From the NCBI GenBank assembly GCA_035762175.1, contig DASTPP010000080.1:1-53166 (forward strand): a stretch of DNA of 53,166 nt, written 5' to 3'. The position numbers and the translations under genes are program-made. The notes beneath the pieces are model-generated. The model saw only the letters and a list, made by a program, of their open reading frames with translations. It made no database searches and was not told the DNA's origin. This document shows, one piece after another, positions 23,386 to 32,501 of the stretch. Numbering within the stretch: position 1 is the first letter of the stretch; each line of letters starts with the position of its first letter. Source of the stretch: DASTPP01 sp035762175 (GTDB lineage: Bacteria > Myxococcota_A > Polyangia > Polyangiales > Polyangiaceae).

Positions 23386-24717
23386 ATGCGTACTTTCGTT
23401 CGTTTTTTCGGCCCGCTCGCGCCCGCCCTGCTCGTCGCGACGGCGGCACGCGCGCAAGGGGTCGACCCGCCCGAGGTCGACTGCGCGACGCTGCCCAACC
23501 CGGTCTTCATCGAGGCGGGCGACACGCAGATGCGCATGCTCGGCGATCTCGGGCGCGCGCTGCGCGACGACGCCGAGCCGATGACGCTCGTCTACCTGCC
23601 GCGCAGCACCTGCACGCTCGCCGAGAACCTCTTCACCGCGAAGCGCACGACCGAGGTCATGCGCTACGCGCCCTCGCGCGCCGAGCGCCCCGAGTGGGAC
23701 GGCACGCCGCTGCAGTGCCGCAACGCCGAGGGGGGCGTGCCGCCCGCGCTGGGCGTCGGGGCGACGTTCATTTCGAGCTGCTCCGAGACCGTGCGGGGCC
23801 TGCAGCCGCCGGGCGTCGCCGTCTTCCGGGGGCCGGTGCAGGGCTACGGCTTCGTCGTGCCCGAGGGCGTGCTCGAGCGCGTGCCCGGCATCACGCGCGA
23901 GGAGGCGTACTTCGTGTTCTCGGGCCGCGGCCGCGAGGCGGGCGCGCTGCCCTGGGTCGAAGAGCCCGCGCCGGCCGGGGGCACGCCCACGGTCTTCTTG
24001 CGCGGGCCGACCACCAGCACGCTCTTGACCGTGGCGGCGAACGTGGCGCCCGAGCTCTTGCCGGCGGCGCGCTGGGTGGGCTTCCGGCTCGAGGGGCAAG
24101 ACGATCGCTCGTCGGTCGTCATCAACGGGGTGGCGAGCGCGGCGGGCACGCCGCTCGACGCGGCGACGATCGGCATCTTGGGCGTCGAGCTGTACGACCG
24201 AGAGCGCGACCGGCTCGACCTGCTCGCGTACCAGGCGGCGGGCCAGCGCTACGCCTACTACCCCGACTCGGCGCCGGGCGCGCGCGACAAGCGCAACCTG
24301 CGCGACGGCCACTACGTGCCCTGGGGCTACACCGAGTACATCGCCCGGGTCGGCGAAGACGGCCTGCCCGTCGACCCGAAGGTGCGGCGCATCCTCGACA
24401 TCGTGCGCGGCCGGTCGGTCGTGCGGCTGCGCTCGGCGCCCGGGGCGGCGGCCCCCTTCGACGTCGACGCGCTCGAGATCGTCGCCACCAACGGGCTCGT
24501 GCCCGAGTGCGCGATGGGCGTGCGCCGCGACTTCGACGGGGGCGACCTCTCGCTCTACGAGCCCGAGGCGCCCTGCGGCTGCTTCTTCGAGACCGCGCAA
24601 GATCCGACGTTGAAGACCTCGCCGCCGCCCGAGTGGTCGGCCCTTTGCCCCGCCTGCTCCGACGCCGCGCCTTGCGCCGCGGGCGTCTGCCGGCGCGGCT
24701 ACTGCGAGGCGCGATGA
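23386..24717 (+). CDS. Exported substrate-binding-like protein, first gene of envelope operon
   Basis: The 443-residue product has a signal peptide (FFGPLAPALLVATAARAQG) and a body reminiscent of periplasmic binding proteins of the phosphate/sulfate type: NPVFIEAGDTQMRMLGDLGR, LVYLPRSTCTLAENLFT, GVAVFRGPVQGYGFVVPEG and GVELYDRERDRLDLLAYQAA. The C-terminal part is Cys-rich (CGCFFE, CPACSDAAPCAAGVCRRGYC), unusual for a binding protein, and may form disulfides or bind metal. The ligand is unknown. It heads a run of six genes joined by four-base overlaps, most of which encode outer-membrane or lipoproteins. Confidence 0.72.
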   Translation: MRTFVRFFGPLAPALLVATAARAQGVDPPEVDCATLPNPVFIEAGDTQMRMLGDLGRALRDDAEPMTLVYLPRSTCTLAENLFTAKRTTEVMRYAPSRAERPEWDGTPLQCRNAEGGVPPALGVGATFISSCSETVRGLQPPGVAVFRGPVQGYGFVVPEGVLERVPGITREEAYFVFSGRGREAGALPWVEEPAPAGGTPTVFLRGPTTSTLLTVAANVAPELLPAARWVGFRLEGQDDRSSVVINGVASAAGTPLDAATIGILGVELYDRERDRLDLLAYQAAGQRYAYYPDSAPGARDKRNLRDGHYVPWGYTEYIARVGEDGLPVDPKVRRILDIVRGRSVVRLRSAPGAAAPFDVDALEIVATNGLVPECAMGVRRDFDGGDLSLYEPEAPCGCFFETAQDPTLKTSPPPEWSALCPACSDAAPCAAGVCRRGYCEAR

Positions 24718-25034
24718 TGGCGGCCCGTCGCTCGACCGGCTTGCCGCGGCGCGGGGGCTCGCTTCGGCCCGCGGCGCTCGCCTTGCTCGGCGCGCTCGCG
24801 ATCGCGGCCTGCGGCGCCGAAGAGCCCGCGGCGAACCCCATCGCGCCGGTCGGCGCCGCGGGCGCGGGCGGCGCGGGCGGCTCCGGGGGGGCGGCGGGCG
24901 GTGGGCCCGACTGCTTCATGAACCCGAAGACGCACCGCGAGATCATCAACGCGTGCACGAACGCCGTGCGCGTCAAGCGGACGCCGAACCTCAAGGGCCT
25001 CAACGCCGACGGCTCGCTGCCCCCGCCGCCGTGA
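24714..25034 (+). CDS. Small lipoprotein of the envelope operon
   Basis: The 106-residue product has a lipoprotein signal with the lipobox IAAC (ALALLGALAIAACGAEEP), then a Gly/Ala-rich spacer (GAGGAGGSGGAAGGG), then a short conserved-looking domain with two Cys: CFMNPKTHREIINACTNAV. The ending is Pro-rich. Its ATG overlaps the stop of the binding-protein gene (ATGA). The compact Cys-containing domain on a flexible tether suggests a partner of another operon product rather than an enzyme. I do not recognise a family. Confidence 0.75.
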   Translation: MMAARRSTGLPRRGGSLRPAALALLGALAIAACGAEEPAANPIAPVGAAGAGGAGGSGGAAGGGPDCFMNPKTHREIINACTNAVRVKRTPNLKGLNADGSLPPPP

Positions 25035-26335
25035 GGGCGCGCTGCCCCGGCTACGCCGCGCTCGCGGCCTGCGCCCTCGCCGCCGGGCCCGCCCTCGGCG
25101 CCGAGCCCGCCCCGGCCAGGGTCCGCGCGGGCGGCTTCGCGCACCTCGACTGGGTCGTCGGGCGCGAGTCATCGCGCGACGAGATCGACCCCGCGACCGG
25201 CGAGCCGCTCAACGAAAACCGCTTCGTTCTGACGCGGGCGCGGGCGCGGATCGAGGCCGAGCGGGGGGCGTTCGGGGGGCGCCTCGAGCTCGACGCGAAC
25301 ACGCTGCGGGGGCCTGCGCTGCGGCCCTTCGAGGCGAACCTGTGGTGGCGCTGGCCGCGCGGGCGCCCCTTTTCGACGCCCGACACGGGGCTGCGGGGCG
25401 ACGTGGCCGCGCCCGAGGCGGGCGGCGAGCCGCCGGCGATGGTGATGGCGACGCTCGGGCTCTTCCGGGTGCCCTTCGGGTTCGACACGAGCGAGCCGGC
25501 CACGGCGCGCCCCTGGCTCGAGCGCAGCACCGCGTCGCGGGCGCTCTTCGCCGGCGCCCGCGATCTCGGCGTCGGGGTCGACGCGGCGTGGCGCTTTCTC
25601 CGGGCCGCGATCGCCTTGCAGAACGGCGAGCCGCTCGACGCGCCGGGCTTCGGCGGTCGCGACCCCACCCGCTCGAAAGATCTGGTCGGGCGCGTCGGCG
25701 TCGACGTCGAGGTGGCCCCGGGCGTCCGGGCGCGCGGCGGCGTGTCGTGGCTCGCCGGGCGGGGGCTCTCGGCGGGCTCGCCAGCCACCAAAGATACGCT
25801 GAACTGGGTCGACGGCAACGAGAACGGCCTCGTCGAGACCTCCGAGCTCTCGGTGCTGCCGGGCGCGCCCGCGCGCCCCTCGCGCGGGTTCGGACGCTCG
25901 GCGCTGGGGGCCGATCTGCGCCTGCGGGTCGAGGTGCCCTCGCTCGGCGCGCTCGTGCTGCGCGCCGAGATCGTGCGGGCCGAGAACCTCGACCGCGGGC
26001 TCGAGCCGGCCGACCCGGTCGCGGCGGGCCGCGATCTGCGCGAGATTGGCTGGCAGATCGGGGCCTCGCAAGAGGTCGGCCCGAACGTGCAGATCGCGCT
26101 GCGCTACGACGCCTACGACCCCGACGCCGACGCGCGGCGGCAGGCGGGCGTGTCGATCGTGCCGACCGACCCCCTCTACGCGACCTGGGCGCTCGCGGTC
26201 GCCGCGCGCTTCGAGCCGGTGCGGCTCGTCTGGCAATACGACCACCAGCGCAACCCGCTCGGGCGGGCCGCGAGCGGGGCCCCGACGACGCTGCGCGACG
26301 ACGCCGTCACGCTGCGGGGCGAGGTGCGCTTTTGA
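25031..26335 (+). CDS. Porin-like outer-membrane protein of the envelope operon
   Basis: The 434-residue product has a signal peptide (AALAACALAAGPALGAEP) followed by alternating beta-strand sequence typical of phosphate-selective porins O/P and relatives: GGFAHLDWVVGRES, ENRFVLTRARARIEAERG, GLFRVPFGFDTSEPA and QNGEPLDAPGF. The last residues are LRGEVRF, ending in Phe as outer-membrane barrels do. It starts at GTG 25031, overlapping the preceding stop by four bases. Together with the binding protein and TonB receptor it points to transport of a solute across the outer membrane; the solute is not known. Confidence 0.8.
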   Translation: MRARCPGYAALAACALAAGPALGAEPAPARVRAGGFAHLDWVVGRESSRDEIDPATGEPLNENRFVLTRARARIEAERGAFGGRLELDANTLRGPALRPFEANLWWRWPRGRPFSTPDTGLRGDVAAPEAGGEPPAMVMATLGLFRVPFGFDTSEPATARPWLERSTASRALFAGARDLGVGVDAAWRFLRAAIALQNGEPLDAPGFGGRDPTRSKDLVGRVGVDVEVAPGVRARGGVSWLAGRGLSAGSPATKDTLNWVDGNENGLVETSELSVLPGAPARPSRGFGRSALGADLRLRVEVPSLGALVLRAEIVRAENLDRGLEPADPVAAGRDLREIGWQIGASQEVGPNVQIALRYDAYDPDADARRQAGVSIVPTDPLYATWALAVAARFEPVRLVWQYDHQRNPLGRAASGAPTTLRDDAVTLRGEVRF

Positions 26336-27225
26336 GGGCGCTCGCGCCGCCGGCCCTCGTCGCGCTCGCGCTCGCGCCGGGCTGCGGGGGCGGCGTCTCG
26401 GCCGACCCCGGCGCCGACGCGCTCTTGCGCGTCGAGGGGGCGAGCTTCGCGCGGGGGGCCCCGCCGGAGGCGGGCGAGGGGCCGGCGGTCGAGGCGGCGT
26501 TCCTGACGCAGACGACGTTCCGCGCGGGCTTCCAGGGCAAGTCGTTTTCGGGCCAGCTCGCCCCGGGCGCGACCGCGGTCGCCATCGCGCTCGAGGGCGA
26601 CCGCGGCTACTGGCTCTTGCCCGCGGGGCCGGCCGAGCCCGAGGCGCCCGACTCGCCGAGCTTCGCTGTCTCGCTCTCGTTCTCGGCCGACGTCGCGCCG
26701 GGGCCGAACGCGCTCGTCACGTGGGCGGTCGACGCCGCGGGGCGCTTCGGCCCGCCTTCGCGCAGCGCGCTCACGATCGCGAACGCCCCGGCGCCCGAGG
26801 GCGCGCTCGTCGTCTCGCTCTACTGGGACGCCGACAGCGATCTCGATCTGCACGTCGTGACCCCCGAGGGCGTCGAGATCTACAAGGGCAACGTCAACTC
26901 GTGGCAGCGGCCCGCGGGCTCGCCGCCCGACCCCGACGCGTGGCGCGCGGGGGGCGTGCTCGACGCCGACTCGAACGCGCAGTGCCGCATCGACGGGCGC
27001 CGCGCCGAGCACGTCGTCTGGCGCGCCGAGCCGCCGCGGGGCCGCTACGTCGTGCGCGTCGACGCCTTCTCGCTCTGCGCCGAGCCCCTCGCGCGCTGGG
27101 GCGTCGAGGCGCGCTTCGGCGGCGAGCGTGTCGCCGGGGCGAGCGGCACGAGCACGCCCGCGGCGACGCGCTTCGAGCACGGCCGCGGCGCCGGCGTGCT
27201 CGCCCTCGAGTTCGACCTGCCATGA
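26332..27225 (+). CDS. Lipoprotein with DUF2135/YfaP-like domain, envelope operon
   Basis: The 297-residue product begins ALVALALAPGCGGG, a lipoprotein signal, and has a C-terminal beta domain with the block LYWDADSDLDLHVVTPEGVE, followed by GGVLDADSNAQCRIDG and RGRYVVRVDAFSLC. That block is characteristic of YfaP/DUF2135-like domains, in which the Asp cluster may bind calcium. The start is TTG 26332, which overlaps the porin stop as TTGA; no ATG or GTG fits better. It is expected on the outer membrane or cell surface. Confidence 0.75.
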   Translation: MRALAPPALVALALAPGCGGGVSADPGADALLRVEGASFARGAPPEAGEGPAVEAAFLTQTTFRAGFQGKSFSGQLAPGATAVAIALEGDRGYWLLPAGPAEPEAPDSPSFAVSLSFSADVAPGPNALVTWAVDAAGRFGPPSRSALTIANAPAPEGALVVSLYWDADSDLDLHVVTPEGVEIYKGNVNSWQRPAGSPPDPDAWRAGGVLDADSNAQCRIDGRRAEHVVWRAEPPRGRYVVRVDAFSLCAEPLARWGVEARFGGERVAGASGTSTPAATRFEHGRGAGVLALEFDLP

Positions 27226-29339
27226 GGCCGGCGGCCCGGGCCACCGCCCGGCGGGCGGCGTTGGCGGGCGCGCTCGCGGCGCAGGCGACGTGGGCCGGCG
27301 CGCTCGCGGCGCAGGGCGCCGGCGGCGCGGCGCCCCGGGCGGCGGGGGAGCCCGCGGCGGCCGACGAGGTCGTCGTGCGCTCCGCGCCGTCGCGCCGGGC
27401 GCCGACCGAGATCGTGCTCGGCGGGGCCGACGCCGCGCGGGGGGCGGGCACCCAGGGCGACCCGGCGAAGGCGCTGCAGTCGCTGCCGGGCTTCGGGCGG
27501 GGCGGCCCCGGCGAGGGAGAGCTCATCGCGTGGGGCGGGGCGCCCGGCGAGACGCGCGTCTTCGTCGACGGCGTCGAGGTGCCCGCGCTCTACCACGGCG
27601 ACGGGGTGCGCTCGATCGTGCCCGCGGGCCTCGTCCGCGATCTGCGGGCGGCGCCCGGCGCCTACGGGCCCGAGTACGGGCGGGCGCTCGGGGGCGTCGT
27701 GCGCCTGACGACCGAAGGGCCGTCCGTCGATCGGCCCCACCTCCGCGTCGGCGCCGACGCGCTCGACGGGCGCGCCTACGCCTCGGCGCCGCTCGGACGC
27801 GGCGTCGCCGTCGCGGCCTCGGGGCGCTACGGGTGGGTCGACCGGCTGCTGCCGGCCCTGGGGGCCGACGAGGCGGGCGAGCTCTTGGTCGTGCCCCGCT
27901 ACGCCGACTGGCAGGCGCAGGCGGCCGCCCGGTTGCGCGCGGGCGAGGGCCTGCGCGCCACGCTGCTCTCGTCGCGCGACGAGTTCCGGCGCTCGGTCGG
28001 GGGCGACGACCCGTCGGCGCGCCGCGGCGACCGCCGCCGTTCGTCGTTCGATCGCGTGTTCGTGCGCTACGAGCGCTCGCTGCCCGACGGCGCGAGCGTC
28101 GCGCTGACGCCCTTCGTCGGGCGCGACGAGCGATCGCTCGAGGCCTCGTTCGGGTTCGGCCCGCCCTCGCGCCTCGCCCTGCGCTCCCTGCGCTACGGCG
28201 CCCGGGCCGAGTACGCGGCGCCGCTCGGCGCGCAAGCGAAGCTCGCCCTCGGCCTCGACGCGAGCGGCGCGGCGACCCGGGTCGAGCGCGCCGGCTCGCC
28301 CTCGCGCCCCCCCCGCGAGGGCGACCCCTACGCGTTCGGCGAGCCGCCCGGCGACGCGTACGACGTCGACGCCTACCGCACCAGCCAGCTCGGCGTCGCG
28401 CCCTACGCCGCGCTCGATCTCGCCCTCGGGCGCCTGCGCCTCGCGCCCGCGCTGCGCGTCGACGCCTACCTCCTCGAGGTCGAGCGCCTGCGGCCCGAGG
28501 TCGGGCGCGCCCCGCCCGTCGGCGACTCGTCGCTCGTCGCCGCGGCCGAGCCCCGCCTCGCCCTGCGCTACGCCGTCGCGGGCCCGCTCGAGGCCTTCGC
28601 CGCGGGCGGCCGCTACCACCAGCCGCCCGCCCCCGAAGACCTGGGCGCCACCTTCGGCAACCCCCGCCTCGGGCTCGCCTCGGCCACCCAGCTCGCCGCC
28701 GGCGAGCGCCTCGCGCTCGGCGACTTCCAGCTCGAGGCCCTCGGGTTCGTCAAGTGGATTGACGGCCTCGCGGCCCGCCCGCCCGCGGCGTCGCCCGAGG
28801 TCGCGCGCCTGCTCGAGCCGGGCGGCCGCGGGCGGGCCTACGGCGCGAGCTGGCTCCTGCGCCGGCGCCCCGCGGGCGAGTGGTTCGGCTGGCTCTCGGC
28901 GACGCTCTCGCGCAGCGAGCGCACGAACGCGCCCGGGCTCGCCGCCCGCCTCTCCGACCACGACCGGCCCGTCGTCGTTGCCGCCTCGCTCGGCCGCGAG
29001 CTCGGGCCCTGGACGCTGAGCGCGCGCGCCCGCTACGCGAGCGGCGCCCCCCGCACGCCCGTCGTGGGGGCCTTCGTCGATCTGCGCTCGGGCCGGCACC
29101 AGCCGGTCTTCGGCGCGCCGAACTCGGTGCGCCTGCCGCCCTTCGCCCAGCTCGATCTGCGCGTCGACCGGGCCTTCTCGCTCGGCGCCGGCGCCGCGCT
29201 GCGCCTCTACCTCGACGTCATCAACGTGACCGCCCGCGCGAACGCCGAAGAGATCGTCTACGCCCGCGACTTCCGCGCCAAGGCGTACTTCAGCGGGCTA
29301 CCGACCCTCGCCGTCTTCGGCGCCGAGCTCGAGCAATGA
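27222..29339 (+). CDS. TonB-dependent outer-membrane receptor
   Basis: The 705-residue product has a signal peptide, a plug domain (DEVVVRSAPS, GDPAKALQSLPGFGRGG, RVFVDGVEVPALYHGDGVRS, YGPEYGRALGGVVRLTTEG) and a long beta-barrel. It should take up a scarce substrate across the outer membrane using energy from TonB-ExbB-ExbD. The very last residues are FGAELEQ, so the usual terminal Phe/Trp is absent. A recognisable TonB box is not obvious. It starts with an ATGA overlap after the DUF2135-like lipoprotein. Exb/Ton genes are not in the window. Confidence 0.88.
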   Translation: MRPAARATARRAALAGALAAQATWAGALAAQGAGGAAPRAAGEPAAADEVVVRSAPSRRAPTEIVLGGADAARGAGTQGDPAKALQSLPGFGRGGPGEGELIAWGGAPGETRVFVDGVEVPALYHGDGVRSIVPAGLVRDLRAAPGAYGPEYGRALGGVVRLTTEGPSVDRPHLRVGADALDGRAYASAPLGRGVAVAASGRYGWVDRLLPALGADEAGELLVVPRYADWQAQAAARLRAGEGLRATLLSSRDEFRRSVGGDDPSARRGDRRRSSFDRVFVRYERSLPDGASVALTPFVGRDERSLEASFGFGPPSRLALRSLRYGARAEYAAPLGAQAKLALGLDASGAATRVERAGSPSRPPREGDPYAFGEPPGDAYDVDAYRTSQLGVAPYAALDLALGRLRLAPALRVDAYLLEVERLRPEVGRAPPVGDSSLVAAAEPRLALRYAVAGPLEAFAAGGRYHQPPAPEDLGATFGNPRLGLASATQLAAGERLALGDFQLEALGFVKWIDGLAARPPAASPEVARLLEPGGRGRAYGASWLLRRRPAGEWFGWLSATLSRSERTNAPGLAARLSDHDRPVVVAASLGRELGPWTLSARARYASGAPRTPVVGAFVDLRSGRHQPVFGAPNSVRLPPFAQLDLRVDRAFSLGAGAALRLYLDVINVTARANAEEIVYARDFRAKAYFSGLPTLAVFGAELEQ

Positions 29340-30298
29340 CCGCCCCCGCCGCCCGCGCCTCCCGACCACGCCGCGTCGCCCGGGTTGCTCGTCGCGACGC
29401 CCCGCGCGCCCGCCGCTTTGCCCTCCTCGGCGCGTCGCTCGCGTGCGCCTGCCGCCCGGCCTTCGACGAGCGGCCTGGCCTGGTCGAGGGCCAGCGCTTG
29501 CTCGCCGTCGTCGCCGAGCCGGCGGAGGCGCGCCCCGGCGAGGCCTTGACGCTGCGCCCCCTCATCGCCGCCCCCGAGGGGCAGCCCGCGGGGGAGCTCG
29601 CCTGGTCGTTCTGCCAGAGCCCCAAGCCGCCCGCCGAAGACAACGTCGTCGGCCTCGCTTGCTTGCTCGAGCCCGGCTCGCCCCTCTCTTGGGACGGCGC
29701 CGTCGCCCGCGGCGCCATGCCCGCCGACGCCTGCGTTCGCTTCGGCCCCGACCCGCCCCCCGGCGGCGCGAGGCCTCGCGACCCCGACCCGACCGGCGGC
29801 TTCTTTCAGCCCATTCTCGTCCGGGCCTTCGGCGAGGTCTGGGCGCACCCGCAGCGGGTGGCGTGCGGCCTGCCTTCGGCGCCCGCCGACGTCGCGCGAG
29901 CGTTCGCGGCGGGCTACCGCCCGAACCGCAACCCCGCCCCTCCGGCCCTCGAGGTCGAGGCCGGCGGCCGGGCGCTCGCCTGGGACGCGCTACCTCGCGA
30001 GATCGGCCGCGTCACCGTGCGCGCCCGCTGGACGGCCGACGACGCCGAGACCTACCTCTGGTGGGACCCGACCTTGCGCGATCTGCGAGAGCGCCGCGAA
30101 TCGATGCGCCTCTCGTGGTTCGTGAGCGGCGGTCGCCTCGACGTGGCCTCGACGGGCCGCGACGAGGCTGACCCGGCGACCGAGAGCGTGAACGTTTGGC
30201 AGTTGCCCGAGGCGCCCGGCCCCCAAACCTTGTGGGTCGTACTGCGGGACGCGCGGGGCGGGGCGGCGATCGCGCAGGTTCGAGCGATCGTCGAGTGA
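29336..30298 (+). CDS. Lipoprotein, last gene of the envelope operon
   Basis: The 320-residue product has an unusually Arg-rich n-region (RPRRVARVARRDAPRARR) before a hydrophobic stretch and a Cys (ALLGASLACACRP), so it is probably a lipoprotein. The body contains a WSFCQSPKPPAEDN segment and a C-terminal beta domain (TVRARWTADDAETYLWWDPT, WVVLRDARGGAAIAQVRAIV) similar to immunoglobulin-like folds. It is coupled to the TonB receptor by an ATGA overlap and converges with aroC. Function unknown. Confidence 0.72.
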   Translation: MTAPAARASRPRRVARVARRDAPRARRFALLGASLACACRPAFDERPGLVEGQRLLAVVAEPAEARPGEALTLRPLIAAPEGQPAGELAWSFCQSPKPPAEDNVVGLACLLEPGSPLSWDGAVARGAMPADACVRFGPDPPPGGARPRDPDPTGGFFQPILVRAFGEVWAHPQRVACGLPSAPADVARAFAAGYRPNRNPAPPALEVEAGGRALAWDALPREIGRVTVRARWTADDAETYLWWDPTLRDLRERRESMRLSWFVSGGRLDVASTGRDEADPATESVNVWQLPEAPGPQTLWVVLRDARGGAAIAQVRAIVE

Positions 30299-30360
30299 GG
30301 GCGGCGGCGGGCCCCTGGGCTTTCGCTTCGGCGACGAATGCCGTAGCGGTGCCGCCCGGG

Positions 30361-31443
30361 TCAGCGGGGGCGCCGCGCCTCGTGGCGCAGGGCGTGGTCG
30401 GCGAGCACGAGCAGCGCCATCGCCTCGACGACCGGCACCGCGCGGGGCAGGACGCAGGGGTCGTGGCGCCCCCGGGCGGCCAGCGTCGTGCCGGCGCCGA
30501 AGCGGTCGACGGTCTCCTGCTCGCGCAGGATGGTGGCGGTCGGCTTGAACGCGACGCGGAAGTAGACGGGCTCGCCGTTGCTGATGCCGCCCTGCACGCC
30601 GCCCGAGCGGTTGGTGCGGGTGCGCACGCGCGCGCCCTCCATGTAGAAGGCGTCGTTGTGCTCGGAGCCGCGCATGGCGGCGCCGGCGAAGCCCGAGCCC
30701 ACCTCGAAGCCCTTCGAGGCGGGCAGGCTCAGCATCGCCTTGGCGAGGTCGGCCTCGAGGCGGTCGAAGACGGGCTCGCCCCAGCCGGCGGGGCAGCCGC
30801 GCGCGACGCAGGTGACGACGCCCCCGATCGAGTCGCCCGCCTTGCGGGCCCGCTCGATCTCTTCGATCATGGCGGCGGCCGCGCCGGGCTCGGGGCAGCG
30901 CACGGGGGTGCGCTCGACCTCGGCGGCCTCGACCCGATCGACGTCGCACGCGGCCTCGACGGCGCCCACCTTCGAGACCCACGCGACCACCTCGACGCCG
31001 TACCGCTCGCGCAAGAGCTTGCGGGCGATGGCGCCGGAGGCGACGCGCGCGGCGGTCTCGCGGGCGCTCGACCGGCCGCCGCCGCGGAAGTCGCGCCGCC
31101 CGTACTTGGCGTCGTAGGTGTAGTCGGCGTGGCTCGGGCGGTACTTGTCGCGCATCTCGCGGTAGTCGCCGGGGCGCATGTCTTCGTTGGCGATGAGCAG
31201 GCCGATGGGCGTGCCGAGGGTCTGGCCCTCGTAGACGCCGCTCACGATGCGCACGGTGTCCGACTCTTTTCGCTGCGTGACGAGCCGGCTCTGGCCGGGC
31301 GCGCGCCGGTCGAGGTCGGGCTGCAGGTCGGCCTCGCTGAGGGCGAGCTGCGCGGGGCAGCCGTCGACGACGGCGCCGAGGCTCGGGCCGTGGGACTCGC
31401 CGAAGGTGGTGACGCGGAAGAGGTGGCCGAAGACGTTGCCCAT
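30361..31443 (-). CDS. aroC: Chorismate synthase
   Basis: The 360-residue enzyme converts 5-enolpyruvylshikimate-3-phosphate to chorismate, the last step of the shikimate pathway, and needs reduced FMN. Diagnostic motifs are GNVFGHLFRVTTFGESHG at the N-terminus, SDTVRIVSGVYEGQTLGTPI, RPSHADYTYDAKYG, GGGRSSARETAARVASGA, and GGVQGGISNGEPVYFRVAFK. Length and order match the family. The ATG is at 31443. It stands alone, divergent from tsaB. Confidence 0.97.
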   Translation of the reverse strand: MGNVFGHLFRVTTFGESHGPSLGAVVDGCPAQLALSEADLQPDLDRRAPGQSRLVTQRKESDTVRIVSGVYEGQTLGTPIGLLIANEDMRPGDYREMRDKYRPSHADYTYDAKYGRRDFRGGGRSSARETAARVASGAIARKLLRERYGVEVVAWVSKVGAVEAACDVDRVEAAEVERTPVRCPEPGAAAAMIEEIERARKAGDSIGGVVTCVARGCPAGWGEPVFDRLEADLAKAMLSLPASKGFEVGSGFAGAAMRGSEHNDAFYMEGARVRTRTNRSGGVQGGISNGEPVYFRVAFKPTATILREQETVDRFGAGTTLAARGRHDPCVLPRAVPVVEAMALLVLADHALRHEARRPR

Positions 31444-31604
31444 GGCTGGTGCCCCCCCGCGGGCGGGCCGGCGGGGGGTGGCCCAGTATAGAGACACTTC
31501 GGCCCGCTGGGGCGCGCCGCGGGCGCTTCGTCGACGGGGCCGCCCGGCCGCCCCCCGCGCTCGACGGAGCGCCGCGCCCCGGGTATAGGCCCGGGCGCCG
31601 CCCG

Positions 31605-32288
31605 ATGGCCTCCGAAGCGACCCTGCTCGCCCTCGACACCTCGACCGATCGGGGCAGCGTCGCGCTCGCGCGCGCGGGCGAGGGCGGCCGGCTCGAGGCC
31701 CTCGCCGCGCACGACTACGACGCCGAGCCGGGCCACGCCGAGCGGCTCTTGCCGGCGATCGACGCCCTCTTCAGGGGCACGGGGCTCGGGCTCGGGGGCC
31801 TCTCGGCCATCGCCGTCGGGGTGGGGCCGGGCTCGTTTTCGGGGCTGCGCGTGGGCGTCACCACGGCCAAGGCGCTCGGCTTCGCGGGCGGCGTGCGCGT
31901 CGTCGGCGTCAGCGGCCTCGCGGCGCTCGCGGCGGCCTCGGGCGCGGGCGCGGGGCTCGTCGTCGCCCTGCTCGACGCGCGCCGCGACGAGGCCTTCGCC
32001 GCGGCCTACCGGGCCGGCGACTGGCTCGAGCCGGCCGAGCCGCCGCGCCTTCTCTCGCTCGACGAGGCGCGGCGCTGGGTCGGCTCGCTGCCCGGGCCGC
32101 GCACCCTCGTCGGCTCGGGCGCGCCGCTCGTCGACCCGGCCGCCGCCGCGGGCCCCGCCCACCCGCCGGCGCTCGCGATCGCGGCCCTCGCCGCCGCCCT
32201 TCTCGCGCGCGGTGGCGACCCCCTCCCGACAGAACCTCTCTACGTCCGGCCGCCGAACGCGACGCCCCCCCGGCCCGCCCGGGCCTGA
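31605..32288 (+). CDS. tsaB: tRNA threonylcarbamoyladenosine biosynthesis protein TsaB
   Basis: The 227-residue protein is the TsaB partner of TsaD in making t6A37 of ANN-decoding tRNAs. It has the actin-like/ASKHA motifs LLALDTSTDRGSVAL at the start, HAERLLPAIDALF with the conserved His, and IAVGVGPGSFSGLRVGV. LVVALLDARRDEAFAAAY follows. The C-terminal tail is Pro-rich. It overlaps nothing; a repeat-rich 213-base gap separates it from the Crp-family gene. Confidence 0.93.
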   Translation: MASEATLLALDTSTDRGSVALARAGEGGRLEALAAHDYDAEPGHAERLLPAIDALFRGTGLGLGGLSAIAVGVGPGSFSGLRVGVTTAKALGFAGGVRVVGVSGLAALAAASGAGAGLVVALLDARRDEAFAAAYRAGDWLEPAEPPRLLSLDEARRWVGSLPGPRTLVGSGAPLVDPAAAAGPAHPPALAIAALAAALLARGGDPLPTEPLYVRPPNATPPRPARA

Positions 32289-32309
32289 CGCCGGTGGCCC
32301 ACGGCGACC

Positions 32310-32425
32310 GGCGCGGCGAGCCCGCGGGCGCCCCGACGACCGCCGCGGCGAGCCCGCGCGCCCCGACGACCGCCGCGGCGAGCCCGCGCGCCCCCCGCCG
32401 CCCGCCGCGGCGAGCCGGCGCGCCT
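32310..32425. repeat. Tandem GC-rich repeats downstream of tsaB
   Basis: A 28-32 base unit containing GGCGAGCCCGCG and CCCCGACGACCGCCGC is repeated about four times between tsaB and the Crp-family gene. Copies differ by a few bases and the last is degraded. No gene is present. The repeats may contribute to transcription termination or be slippage products. Confidence 0.6.
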
Positions 32426-32501
32426 CTGCCGCGCGCCCCCGGGCCGACCCGCCGCGTCCGGCGCTATCGACCGGCCGGAAGAACGCTGTAGAGTGCCGGC
32501 C

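Noticed and set aside
32310..32425. Short protein gene in the repeats after tsaB
   Set aside because: Frames here are only repeat translations (SPRAPTTAAA-like) with no start signal or domain.
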